From a virus, in the IMG/VR virus record IMGVR_UViG_3300031669_000039, positions 1 to 54,139 of that record: a DNA stretch of 54,139 nucleotides, one strand, 5' to 3'. Each line of letters opens with the position of its first letter. The stretch's first letter is position 1. The notes below the pieces were generated by a model, which ran no database searches, was not told the DNA's origin, and saw nothing but the letters and a program-made list of their open reading frames with translations. Shown here piece by piece: positions 30,491 through 37,815 of the stretch. The position numbers were made by a program, and so were the translations under genes.

Positions 30491-31030
30491 ATGAAACATG
30501 AAGATTTAACTGAAAAAATAGGTTTTAAAACGATTGAAGAATTATATGACTTAGCGTTTAAAGATGGACTTACAAACGTTTACAATCGTAACATGTTAAG
30601 AGAGGTTCGAAACGACTTCGATTGTAAAGAGCTTTTTATTACTATTGTTAATATTGATAATTTAAAAACAATCAACGATAATAACGGACATCTTTTTGGC
30701 AATACTGTTCTTGTTGAACTAGCAACTAAGTTACAAGAAAAGTCAGATATGACGTTTCGCCTCGGCGGTGACGAATTTTTATTGATAAATCGATCATTTG
30801 AGCCGATATTTCTCAGAGATATTTGCGGAGTATCACATGGCACAGTATACAAATCGCCTAAAAAATCATTAGCCGATGCTATGAGAGAGGCTGATTCTAT
30901 TATGTATTCTAAAAAAATGTTAAACAAAAAGATATTAGAATTAGAAGATAAAATAAAAAAGGATACTTATCATTTAACAGCTCACAAAGAGAATTTTAGT
31001 AAGGTTTGGGATGGCCTCAACATTATATGA
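30491..31030 (+). CDS. GGDEF-domain protein 2 (intact GGDEF loop)
   Basis: 179 residues, with GAAAGGGG upstream. Residues 20-40 (DLAFKDGLTNVYNRNMLREV) align with the start of GGDEF domains. The signature loop FRLGGDEFLLI (89-99) is intact, but the metal-site motif reads VNIDNLKTINDNNGH, with Asn54 where copy 1 and canonical cyclases have Asp. The C-terminal helix KKSLADAMREADSIMYSKK is typical. There is no sensor or membrane part. The two copies each lack a different catalytic feature. A role in host or defence nucleotide signalling is speculation. Confidence 0.82.
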   Translation: MKHEDLTEKIGFKTIEELYDLAFKDGLTNVYNRNMLREVRNDFDCKELFITIVNIDNLKTINDNNGHLFGNTVLVELATKLQEKSDMTFRLGGDEFLLINRSFEPIFLRDICGVSHGTVYKSPKKSLADAMREADSIMYSKKMLNKKILELEDKIKKDTYHLTAHKENFSKVWDGLNII

Positions 31031-31076
31031 ATTCAAGGCATAATTTTAAAAATATCATAAATAAGGAGAAATCTCT

Positions 31077-31922
31077 ATGGAAATGAAAAGTATAACACAA
31101 ATAGCAAAAAACCTCGGGGGAGTAGTTTCGAAAAATAGTCCTACAATTCTTATAGGAGTATCTGTGGCTGGACTTGTCACTACTACTATATTAGGAATTA
31201 AAGCTACTCCTAAAGCTCTTTCCGTAATTGACGATCATGTATGGAAATTGTATGAAAACGAAATTGAGAATCCAGATGAAACATCTTTTGCTGAGTGGCT
31301 TGGTGTGGATACAAATGAATATTCTTGGAAAGATAAGAGTAACATACTATCTCGAAGAGAAAGAATTAGACTTACATGGAAGCTATATTTACCCACAGCG
31401 GCCGTCGGGATAGTTACTATTGCCTGCATTATTGGCGCCAATCATATTTCTTTAAGACGCAATGCCGCTTTAGCAAGTATTTACGGGATTACAGAAGCAG
31501 CATTCAAGGAATATCAAACAAAAGTTGTCGAAACAATCGGTAAGAATAAAGAGCTTAAAGTACGGGATGAAATCTCTGGCGATCATATTAAAAAGAATCC
31601 TCCTGGCATGAATGAGGTTATATTTACAGGTAAAGGCGAAGTTATGTGTTATGATAGCTTGAGTGGAAGATATTTTAAGAGCGACATTGAGAAAATCCGT
31701 AGGGCAGTCAACGAATTAAATCGTAGATTAATGACAGAGATGTTCATTACCATCAATGAGTTATATGACGCTATAGGTCTATCTAATACTGCACTTGGAC
31801 ATCTCATGGGATGGGATATTGATACGGGAATGGTTGAAATTGACTTCAGTGCACAACTAACAGAGGAAGGAGATCCTTGTTTGGCGCTTAATTATAAGAT
31901 TGAGCCAAAATTTATGAAGTAA
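31077..31922 (+). CDS. DUF6353-like two-span membrane protein, copy 1
   Basis: 281 residues. Two membrane segments are visible (ILIGVSVAGLVTTTILGIKA near 22-41 and AAVGIVTIACIIGANHISL near 106-124). Then comes a cytoplasmic C-terminal domain with RRNAALASIYGITEAAFKEYQTKVVE and MFITINELYDAIGLSNTALGHLMGWD. The same layout is found in the gene at 40134 (HGIMRKRNIALMAAYKAIEEGFNAY, FLNEVYDALGIPRTQAGSIVGW), so they are paralogs. The family is common in clostridial phages. Function unknown. Confidence 0.65.
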   Translation: MEMKSITQIAKNLGGVVSKNSPTILIGVSVAGLVTTTILGIKATPKALSVIDDHVWKLYENEIENPDETSFAEWLGVDTNEYSWKDKSNILSRRERIRLTWKLYLPTAAVGIVTIACIIGANHISLRRNAALASIYGITEAAFKEYQTKVVETIGKNKELKVRDEISGDHIKKNPPGMNEVIFTGKGEVMCYDSLSGRYFKSDIEKIRRAVNELNRRLMTEMFITINELYDAIGLSNTALGHLMGWDIDTGMVEIDFSAQLTEEGDPCLALNYKIEPKFMK

Positions 31923-31955
31923 AGTATTAATAATTTATTGAAAGGAGAATAGAAA

Positions 31956-32177
31956 ATGAATAAATTTTCTGAAGAGCTACTTGCCCCTTGGCATTATAAG
32001 AGACTTAAAGAATTTGCTTTAAAGGATGCGGTACAAGCATTTAAGGAAGGATTCTATTGTATATGCGGAGATGGAAACATCACATGTTTAACTAATATAC
32101 CAAATGATCCATATTTTGTAAAGGAAGGAATAAATCATTATGAAAAAATATCCCAAAATTATAGCTCTCGACTTTGA
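31956..32177 (+). CDS. Small uncharacterised protein
   Basis: 73 residues beginning MNKFSEELLAPWHYKRLKEFALKDAVQAF, with one CICGDGNITC cysteine pair. AAAGGAG precedes the ATG. The C-terminal end overlaps the next gene by 38 bases, so it may serve for coupled translation of the HAD fusion. No family recognised. Confidence 0.45.
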   Translation: MNKFSEELLAPWHYKRLKEFALKDAVQAFKEGFYCICGDGNITCLTNIPNDPYFVKEGINHYEKISQNYSSRL

Positions 32178-33384
32178 TGGTTGTGTTGTGACAGATAAGT
32201 ATCCTGAGATCGGAGAGCCGATTGAGAAAAATATTAAGAAGATCAAAGAAGAAATTGCTGCTGGTACCATAGTTATTCTTTGGACCGGTCGAGTAAATGA
32301 ATACTTACAGGCAGCGATTAATGTCTGTAAAGAACATGAAATACATCTAGACGCCGTTAATGAGAATGTACCTTGGGTCGTTGAGGAATTTGGCAACGAT
32401 TCAAGAAAGATATTCGCTAATGAATACTGGGACGACCGTGCTGTTTTAATGTCTGAGAAGGATATTAGTGAATTCTCTGATGGTTATCACACGTTTAATG
32501 ACCTTTATATGCAGAGACGTGTACTATCGGCAACTCTATTTAATTCTTATAAGGAGTGGGCATGGAAATCTAGAAAGCATTCAGATGGGCAATCATGTTT
32601 TGGTGGTGGTTGGTTTATTGTAGGTATCGATACAGGTTTAGGGCAGTATTCCTATCATTATGAGGATCGTTATTGGGATATGTTTGACTGTAAGGAACTT
32701 GATGTTGCTCCTGAGTGGGATGGCCATACTGATAAAGATGTATATAGACTTGCGTCATTATGTATGGATAAATATAAGTTTGAAATTGGTTATAAATCTT
32801 TAGCCGATCCAGATGAGGTAGAACTCCATAAAACGTGTGCTGGTTGTGTATACGATGAAGAAAATTGCACAAATCCAAACCTCTGCAATAAAAATATATC
32901 GGGATACACAGGATGGACTAAAGTGAAAAGGAGTAATGGATTGAGGGAGAACCTCGCAGCATTAGCGCACGAACAATGGTCGGGCTGGATGGAATACCTA
33001 TTCGAGAAGTCTTTTAAAAACGAGGATGGGACTGTAACTATGCCCAAATGGGCGGTTGACAGATGGAGTCGGCAAATGAAAACGAGTTACAAGGATTTAA
33101 GCTTGCAGGAACAGGATTCGGACAGAATAGAGGCAGATAAATTTCTCAAGGTATTGGATGGGGAGAATAATCCAACCGATATTCTTGGTACGAATAAAAT
33201 TGCCACTGCTGTAGATATTTTACGAACCGAATTTCAAAAAGGCCAATCACCTGGGAGCTACTATGATTCATGGGTAAGTAATATAGCATGTTGTATCATG
33301 GATCAATATTCGGATAAGATAAAAGACCATCTTAAAGCCAACGAGGCTGCCAAAGCATTTATTAAATTGTTGATAGATAAATAA
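32140..33384 (+). CDS. HAD-like hydrolase fused to WDGH and phage C-terminal domains
   Basis: 414 residues in at least three parts. Residues 1-108 resemble a HAD phosphatase: IIALDFDGCVVTD (candidate catalytic Asp pair), ILWTGR, and FANEYWDDRAVL. Residues 110-205 contain the widespread phage domain starting SDGYHTFNDLY, with RKHSDGQSCFGGGWFIVGI and APEWDGHTDKDVYRL. After a cysteine cluster (CAGCVYDEENCTNPNLC) residues 265-335 match the LAALAHEQWSGWMEYLF ... WSRQMKTSYKDLSLQEQDSD domain. Phages usually encode these parts separately. Substrate unknown; the cysteines may bind zinc. Confidence 0.7.
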   Translation: MKKYPKIIALDFDGCVVTDKYPEIGEPIEKNIKKIKEEIAAGTIVILWTGRVNEYLQAAINVCKEHEIHLDAVNENVPWVVEEFGNDSRKIFANEYWDDRAVLMSEKDISEFSDGYHTFNDLYMQRRVLSATLFNSYKEWAWKSRKHSDGQSCFGGGWFIVGIDTGLGQYSYHYEDRYWDMFDCKELDVAPEWDGHTDKDVYRLASLCMDKYKFEIGYKSLADPDEVELHKTCAGCVYDEENCTNPNLCNKNISGYTGWTKVKRSNGLRENLAALAHEQWSGWMEYLFEKSFKNEDGTVTMPKWAVDRWSRQMKTSYKDLSLQEQDSDRIEADKFLKVLDGENNPTDILGTNKIATAVDILRTEFQKGQSPGSYYDSWVSNIACCIMDQYSDKIKDHLKANEAAKAFIKLLIDK

Positions 33385-33387
33385 GAA

Positions 33388-33416
33388 CTCGCAAGAATAA
33401 CACAGCTTCTAATAGA
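33388..33416 (+). promoter_or_regulatory. Phage promoter motif 8
   Basis: CTCGC, seven bases, ACA, five bases, TCTAAT (33408-33413), AGAAG. It starts a few bases after the stop of the HAD fusion gene and leads to a 53-residue membrane protein. Confidence 0.7.
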
Positions 33417-33456
33417 AGATTATACTAAATCCAAATTTGAAGGGAGATAAATTATT

Positions 33457-33618
33457 ATGAAAGAATTTTTAAAGGCAAACAAAGGAAAGATCATCAAAGG
33501 AACAATAATCATCGTGGGAGTGGTAGCAGGAATACTAATAGTAAAACTGTTAACAAACCGCGGCGAGGAGACGTTCTTAGATGTAATGGAGAATGTTCCT
33601 GAGGAATTGATTAAGTAG
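33457..33618 (+). CDS. Very small single-span membrane protein
   Basis: 53 residues, ATG after GAAGGGAG. A basic N-terminus (MKEFLKANKGKIIKG) is followed by one membrane helix (TIIIVGVVAGILIVKLL) and an acidic C-terminus (DVMENVPEELIK). It has its own promoter motif upstream and terminator downstream. Similar size and layout to the proteins at 27484 and 36477. Confidence 0.55.
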   Translation: MKEFLKANKGKIIKGTIIIVGVVAGILIVKLLTNRGEETFLDVMENVPEELIK

Positions 33619-33655
33619 TAGTGACTACCGGATTATGAGGTAGTAAATAAGAAGG

Positions 33656-33690
33656 AGACATCTGAGGAAACTTAGGTGTCTTTATTTTTT
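33656..33690 (+). terminator. Rho-independent terminator
   Basis: AGACATCT (33656-33663) pairs with AGGTGTCT (33674-33681, one G-U) across GAGGAAACTT, followed by TTATTTTTT. The next promoter motif begins seven bases later. Confidence 0.8.
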
Positions 33691-33696
33691 GAATGC

Positions 33697-33725
33697 TTCG
33701 CTGAAATTACATACCCTATAATGAA
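33697..33725 (+). promoter_or_regulatory. Phage promoter motif 9
   Basis: TTCGC, seven bases, ACA, five bases, TATAAT (33717-33722), GAAAC. It leads directly to the gene at 33752. Confidence 0.75.
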
Positions 33726-33751
33726 ACTATATTTTGAAAGGAGGAATTATT

Positions 33752-34033
33752 ATGAATAATACACTTAAAGTGGTAAAAACGATAGGAAGTATGGTAATTT
33801 CGATCGGAGTTGGTGCAGTTGCAGTGAATTTGATAAAAGCAGCAAGCCCGGAAGATGTAAAGAAAATAACAAAGATTTGCATTAACGTGGGGAGTTTCTT
33901 TGTAGCGGGATTAGCGGCATCGGCAGCCAGCAAGAAATTCGAAAGTACTATAGATAATATCGTAAATACCATAACAATGTTTATGAAAGATAATGAAATC
34001 GGAGAACAAGATGTAGTAGAGATGGAGGCTTAA
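33752..34033 (+). CDS. Small membrane protein
   Basis: The ATG at 33752 follows GAAAGGAGG. The 93-residue protein has two hydrophobic stretches (GSMVISIGVGAVAVNLI and INVGSFFVAGLAASAA) and an acidic tail ending QDVVEMEA. Its stop codon lies inside a terminator stem. Function unknown. Confidence 0.5.
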   Translation: MNNTLKVVKTIGSMVISIGVGAVAVNLIKAASPEDVKKITKICINVGSFFVAGLAASAASKKFESTIDNIVNTITMFMKDNEIGEQDVVEMEA

Positions 34034-34050
34034 AAGCCTCTTTCTTTTTA
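34025..34050 (+). terminator. Terminator overlapping a stop codon
   Basis: GAGGCTT (34025-34031) pairs perfectly with AAGCCTC (34034-34040), followed by TTTCTTTTT. The TAA stop is at the stem tip. Confidence 0.75.
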
Positions 34051-34085
34051 TTTCACTAAAATATTAAATTGAAAAGAGAATCACC

Positions 34086-34483
34086 ATGAAATTTGCTAAT
34101 TTATAAATCTTATTTGCGTCGCTCTTATAGCAGGATATATTGGAGCTCGCGTTCAAAAAAAGAAAGATCTACATGAAGCATGTGAAGCTTTTGCTGACTT
34201 TGTGCATCCTCTTGAAAAGGAAAGTTCTAAGAAAAATTCTATGAAGACTCAACCTGAAATTATATTTAAGACGCGTTCCGAGGCAGAAGACACTTTGGAG
34301 CGTTTACTTTCTCTTGTAAAGGATTATGGCGTAGTCACCATAGCAGAGTTATATGATTCATTTGGGAAGACAAGTACTTTTAGAGATAATCAATTTGGAT
34401 GGACCGATCTTCGAAACGCTTATGTAAAATGGACGCGTACAGGATATTTACTTGGCCTTCCTCATGCAGAACGTATAAAATAA
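34086..34483 (+). pseudogene. Frameshifted membrane-anchored paralog of the gene at 35516
   Basis: A normal start (GAAAAGAG then ATG at 34086) reads MKFANL and stops at TAA 34104-34106. In the -1 frame the reading continues without stop as INLICVALIAGYIGARVQKKKD, a membrane anchor, into a conserved soluble domain (FKTRSEAEDTLERL, VTIAELYDSFG, FGWTDLRNAYVK) ending at 34483. That domain is shared with the gene at 35516. An internal GTG at 34202 or ATG at 34241 has no ribosome site. I see no good slippery heptamer, so a one-base lesion or sequencing error is most likely; programmed shifting is not excluded. Confidence 0.6.
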
Positions 34484-34498
34484 AGGAGAGATCTAATA

Positions 34499-34696
34499 AT
34501 GTTGGAATTAAAAGAAAGGAGGACTTGTATGAAGGTAAAAATAGGGAACAAAATATTTGACAGCAACATTGAACCCATAATGCTTATTCTAAATTCAGAG
34601 GAGAAAGTATTAATATCCAATATGGGCGATCAAGATAAATTTTGTAGCTTTCCCGATAATATTAGTGAGGAAGATATAATTGAGTTTATGAAATAA
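34499..34696 (+). CDS. Small uncharacterised protein with two possible starts
   Basis: The ATG at 34499 follows AAAGGAGAG and gives 65 residues. An in-frame ATG at 34529 follows AAAGGAGG and gives 55 residues (MKVKIGNKIFDSNIEPIMLIL). The second has the stronger site. The protein is beta-rich at the start with an acidic end (ISEEDIIEFMK). No family recognised. Confidence 0.45.
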   Translation: MLELKERRTCMKVKIGNKIFDSNIEPIMLILNSEEKVLISNMGDQDKFCSFPDNISEEDIIEFMK

Positions 34697-34734
34697 AATG
34701 CTATAATTTTAAAATTGAAAAGGGGTTTGACATA

Positions 34735-35076
34735 ATGAATTGTCAAAAGAAATCAATTGTTACGAAGCGAATACAAAAAGCACCCATAATCACTATTTGC
34801 GGTAGTACGCGTTTTAAAGAAGATATCTTAAAAGCACAGCGAGATTTAACTATGGAAGGAAATGTTGTATTGTCGTGCCCATTCTTCAATCATGCAGATG
34901 GTATAACAATGACAGATGAAGATATTTGTTTGGTTGATCATTTGCATCAACAAAAGATAGATATGTCTGATGCTATTTATGTAGTCAATAAAGGCGGATA
35001 TATTGGTAGCTCGACAAAGAATGAAATAAAATATGCAAGAATTGCGGGTAAACGGGTTATATTTATGGAAAAGTAA
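34735..35076 (+). CDS. Nucleoside 2-deoxyribosyltransferase-like protein
   Basis: 113 residues. After a short basic N-terminus, IITICGSTRFKEDILKAQRDLTMEGN forms the strand-loop-helix of the deoxyribosyltransferase/DUF4406-type Rossmann-like fold. LHQQKIDMSDAIYVVNKGGYIGSSTKNEIKYARIAGKRVIFME carries the D-A and G-x-S-T-x-x-E elements of the active site. Family members cleave or transfer N-glycosidic bonds of deoxynucleosides, so nucleotide salvage or removal of a signalling nucleotide is conceivable. Substrate unknown. Confidence 0.65.
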   Translation: MNCQKKSIVTKRIQKAPIITICGSTRFKEDILKAQRDLTMEGNVVLSCPFFNHADGITMTDEDICLVDHLHQQKIDMSDAIYVVNKGGYIGSSTKNEIKYARIAGKRVIFMEK

Positions 35077-35108
35077 TTAATAACTTATATTTTGAAAGGG
35101 GAATCATT

Positions 35109-35333
35109 ATGAAATTCACCACTAAAATGATATTATTTGGAACCGGAACTCTGAGTCTTGGTATTTTTATTGGATATAAAGCATTTCAAAAAATAATGTT
35201 GCTTATGGTAAATGATAAGGATTTTATGTCACGTAAAATAATACCCAGCATAGAAACTATAGTCGGCAAAGATAAGCTTGAGCGTATAATAAAAATATAT
35301 TTGGAGGATGAGGATCAAGCGGCTACTACTTGA
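35109..35333 (+). CDS. Small membrane protein
   Basis: 74 residues with a membrane span near the N-terminus (MILFGTGTLSLGIFIGYKAF) and a charged C-terminal part (PSIETIVGKDKLERIIKIYLEDEDQ). Its leader (ATATTTTGAAAGGGGAATCA and the start codon) is identical over 28 bases to that of the gene at 26394. Function unknown. Confidence 0.5.
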   Translation: MKFTTKMILFGTGTLSLGIFIGYKAFQKIMLLMVNDKDFMSRKIIPSIETIVGKDKLERIIKIYLEDEDQAATT

Positions 35334-35367
35334 ATATCAAATTTTAAAATTTGAAAGGAGAATCATT

Positions 35368-35526
35368 ATGGACGATGTAAGAATTACTCAAAATTGCAAG
35401 GAATGTAATAGACCTTTTAGCATCTCAAAAGAGGAGGCGACGTGGCTCAAAGATAAGGGTTTAGCCCTCTTTAAAAGATGTTCCGAATGCCGGAAAAAAA
35501 GGAGAGAAGAAAAAAATGGAAAATAA
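35368..35526 (+). CDS. Small zinc-ribbon protein
   Basis: The ATG at 35368 follows GAAAGGAG, giving 52 residues. CKEC (~10-13) and CSEC (~38-41) flank a helical part with FSISKEEATWLKDKGL. This is the pattern of short zinc-ribbon proteins of the zf-trcl type. The basic C-terminus (RKKRREEKNGK) suggests nucleic acid contact. It overlaps the next gene by 11 bases. Confidence 0.55.
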   Translation: MDDVRITQNCKECNRPFSISKEEATWLKDKGLALFKRCSECRKKRREEKNGK

Positions 35527-36172
35527 TGATAAAGAACAATTAAAGAATACATTTCCCTCAAACTCGAAAACTGTTCGGAAAGAATCTCAGCCAGTTAAAC
35601 CTGAGGATCGGAAACTTGAAAAAGTAGTTACAGGTTCTGTTAAAAAACAGAAGCGGTCTTTCAGTAAGAAACTTGCTGAGACCTTCCTCGAGGATGATAC
35701 AAAGAGTGTAGGAAGTTATATCTTCCATGATGTTTTAATACCAGCAGCTAAAGCTATGATTAGTGATATGGTTGGTGGAGGTATTGAGATGCTTCTCTTC
35801 GGTGAGAAACGTGGACGTAATACTCGAAGGGAGGGCAATCGCTCGTTTACAAGTTATGGATCATATTATCGTCCTACTGGTCGTGACCGAGATTCAAAAG
35901 ATAGAGATATTTCTCGAGTCGGACGAGCAAGGCACAATTTTGATGAGATCGTACTTGAGACTCGTGGTGAGGCAGAAGAGGTATTATCACACCTCGTAGA
36001 CTTAATTATTGATTATAATCAAGCTACGGTTGCCGATTTATATGATTTGGTAGGCATTAACGGTGACTTCACTGATAATAAATATGGATGGACAGATTTG
36101 CGTAACGCTAGTGTTAGTAGGGTAAGAGGCGGATATTTAATAAATCTTCCTCGAACTCAACCATTGGATTAG
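35516..36172 (+). CDS. Phage protein with conserved C-terminal WTDLRNA domain
   Basis: 218 residues. The N-terminal ~75 residues are polar and basic. The middle has VGSYIFHDVLIPAAKAMISDMVGGGIEMLLFG, possibly membrane associated. After an Arg-rich linker, residues 140-215 match the domain of the frameshifted gene at 34086 (LETRGEAEEVLSHL, TVADLYDLVG, YGWTDLRNASVSRVRGGYLINLP). This arrangement is frequent in clostridial phages. Its function is not known to me. The intact copy may compensate for the broken one. Confidence 0.6.
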   Translation: MENNDKEQLKNTFPSNSKTVRKESQPVKPEDRKLEKVVTGSVKKQKRSFSKKLAETFLEDDTKSVGSYIFHDVLIPAAKAMISDMVGGGIEMLLFGEKRGRNTRREGNRSFTSYGSYYRPTGRDRDSKDRDISRVGRARHNFDEIVLETRGEAEEVLSHLVDLIIDYNQATVADLYDLVGINGDFTDNKYGWTDLRNASVSRVRGGYLINLPRTQPLD

Positions 36173-36181
36173 GAGGGAATT

Positions 36182-36409
36182 ATGAGTTCTATATTAAAAT
36201 TGCTTGGCGTCAAATACACTATGCAACTGAACTATAGTCCATATCTAGGAGAATATATTGTAAAGATTAGAGATCGTGACGGTAATAAAGCAGAAAGATC
36301 TTTTTCTGCTTTAGAAGCAGAAACTGCAGATTTTGATATGTTGGTTTCTATAGTTGAACAATGTATTTTTCGACTTAGAAGTCGAAATGAAACGGGAGAG
36401 ATTTTATGA
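36182..36409 (+). CDS. Small uncharacterised protein
   Basis: 75 residues, preceded by AGGAGG. The sequence (YTMQLNYSPYLGEYIVKIRDRDGNKAERSFSALEAETADFDML) looks like a small beta-hairpin followed by a helix. The stop overlaps the next ATG (ATGA). No family recognised. Confidence 0.45.
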   Translation: MSSILKLLGVKYTMQLNYSPYLGEYIVKIRDRDGNKAERSFSALEAETADFDMLVSIVEQCIFRLRSRNETGEIL

Positions 36410-36462
36410 TTGATAAAGTGTATGAGAAATACAAAAAAAAAGAAATTGAAAATAAATCTTGA
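36406..36462 (+). CDS. 18-residue reading frame between two genes
   Basis: ATG overlaps the upstream stop (ATGA), with GGGAGAG upstream. It encodes MIDKVYEKYKKKEIENKS. The coupling to the preceding gene and the ribosome site suggest it is translated, but such a short frame could also be only a re-initiation spacer. Confidence 0.3.
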   Translation: MIDKVYEKYKKKEIENKS

Positions 36463-36476
36463 AAGGAGAAATCACC

Positions 36477-36614
36477 ATGAAAAAAACTATGATATTTGTT
36501 CTTGGGATCGGAATCGGTATGTTAATTTCAAAGAAAATGGTTAATCTAGCCATTAAGGAATTTGTTAGGTCTTATAGAGAGAAATTACATAACATCGGAT
36601 GGAGGAGAATGTGA
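36477..36614 (+). CDS. Very small membrane protein
   Basis: 45 residues, ATG after GAAAGGAG. An N-terminal hydrophobic helix (MIFVLGIGIGMLI) is followed by a basic amphipathic tail (AIKEFVRSYREKLHNIGWRRM). The final codons contain the GGAGGAG site of the next gene. Function unknown. Confidence 0.5.
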   Translation: MKKTMIFVLGIGIGMLISKKMVNLAIKEFVRSYREKLHNIGWRRM

Positions 36615-36615
36615 T

Positions 36616-36951
36616 ATGAATAAAAAAGATTCTTTACGTCTTGACGATTGGGTTATTTGCTCAATAAGTGGGGTAATAGGACAGATCATTAAATTTTATA
36701 AACCTACCGCTTGCGAAGAACAAATCATGGTAAAAACTCGTGACGAAAGACAATATCATGCTCCTAAGAGTACATGGAAGCATTATCATTTTGGCACAAC
36801 CGTTAATCAGATGTATACGGACGAATTTGCTACTCAAAATCTTCGTGCTCAAATTGACACAGCAAATGCGCGTCCAATTTTGGAGTTCTATGCGTCTAAA
36901 GAATTTGAAGTTAGAGTTATAGAACTCAAATTATTTTCAAAAAGGAGGTAG
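36616..36951 (+). CDS. Uncharacterised small protein
   Basis: The ATG at 36616 follows GGAGGAG, giving 111 residues. The first half (LDDWVICSISGVIGQIIKFYKPT, EEQIMVKTRDERQYHAPKSTW) looks like a small beta-barrel; the end is helical. No family recognised. Confidence 0.45.
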   Translation: MNKKDSLRLDDWVICSISGVIGQIIKFYKPTACEEQIMVKTRDERQYHAPKSTWKHYHFGTTVNQMYTDEFATQNLRAQIDTANARPILEFYASKEFEVRVIELKLFSKRR

Positions 36952-36956
36952 TTACC

Positions 36957-37328
36957 ATGTCTAAACCATATTGGCACTGCCCTACGTGTAACGGGAATTT
37001 TGATCCTGGAGAACTGTGCGATTGTCCACGGTTAACAGAAGAACATAGATTAAATAAACAAAAGATAAGGCGGATAGATGTTAAAACCTTAATATTAGAC
37101 CCAACCCTGGTGGAGGACATGACGATGGACGAATCTATATCTAATAAACTAAAAATAAGGGAGACACTTATCCTCGGTATTGATATCTCTGGAGGAGAAG
37201 ATATTTCTTGTATACAAGTAGTAAAAGTAATTGGAGATATCCATGAAATTGTTCGTACTATATACGGAGAAGAAGCTGACAAAACCTACGACATACTTAT
37301 GAATCGAGGTGGTGTTATTAAGGTTTAA
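36957..37328 (+). CDS. Zinc-ribbon protein with GGEDISCIQV domain
   Basis: 123 residues. The N-terminus carries a cysteine cluster (CPTCNGNFDPGELCDCP) that would bind zinc. The C-terminal half contains TLILGIDISGGEDISCIQVVKVIGD, a glycine-rich strand-turn pattern. AAAGGAGG precedes the ATG. No enzyme family is evident. Confidence 0.5.
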   Translation: MSKPYWHCPTCNGNFDPGELCDCPRLTEEHRLNKQKIRRIDVKTLILDPTLVEDMTMDESISNKLKIRETLILGIDISGGEDISCIQVVKVIGDIHEIVRTIYGEEADKTYDILMNRGGVIKV

Positions 37329-37350
37329 CCAAGATAAGGAGGTTATATTT

Positions 37351-37815
37351 ATGATTGAACTTGTTAAGACTCCAAATGCGGATAGCCGCTCAGCTGATGG
37401 TAAAATTTCTTTAATGGCCTTACAGCTTGCGACGGCAAATCATATGGATCATGTATCCAAAGGCCTTGGATATTTTGCCAATCTACTCAGAGCTGCTGGA
37501 AAATGCCACGACCATACGAAGTCGGACAATATGGAGGATTTCCATAAGGCCCTTGAGTCTGGCAAGATAAAGAATAGTCGATGGTATAAGATGCATATTT
37601 CAGAAGAGAGGCATCATTTAGTATCAAAGGTTCCGGATAATGTCAATCTTATTGATGTGATTGAGCATCTAGTGGATTGTGTGATGGCCGGAAGTGCGCG
37701 GACGGGAAAGATATTTGACATTGATTTGTCGAACGAGGTGCTGCAAAAAGCACATAAGAACACAGTTGAGCTTTTGAAGAAACAGATTAAAGTTACGGAG
37801 GTTTCAAATGAGTGA
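37351..37815 (+). CDS. DUF5662-like HD-type phage protein
   Basis: The ATG at 37351 follows AAGGAGG, giving 154 residues. Conserved-looking histidines and acids occur in ANHMDHVSKGLGYFANLLRAAGKCHDHTKSD, HISEERHHL and LIDVIEHLVDCVMAG, the order seen in DUF5662 proteins and reminiscent of HD phosphohydrolases. A metal-dependent hydrolase is plausible, substrate unknown. The end overlaps the next gene by eight bases. Confidence 0.6.
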   Translation: MIELVKTPNADSRSADGKISLMALQLATANHMDHVSKGLGYFANLLRAAGKCHDHTKSDNMEDFHKALESGKIKNSRWYKMHISEERHHLVSKVPDNVNLIDVIEHLVDCVMAGSARTGKIFDIDLSNEVLQKAHKNTVELLKKQIKVTEVSNE

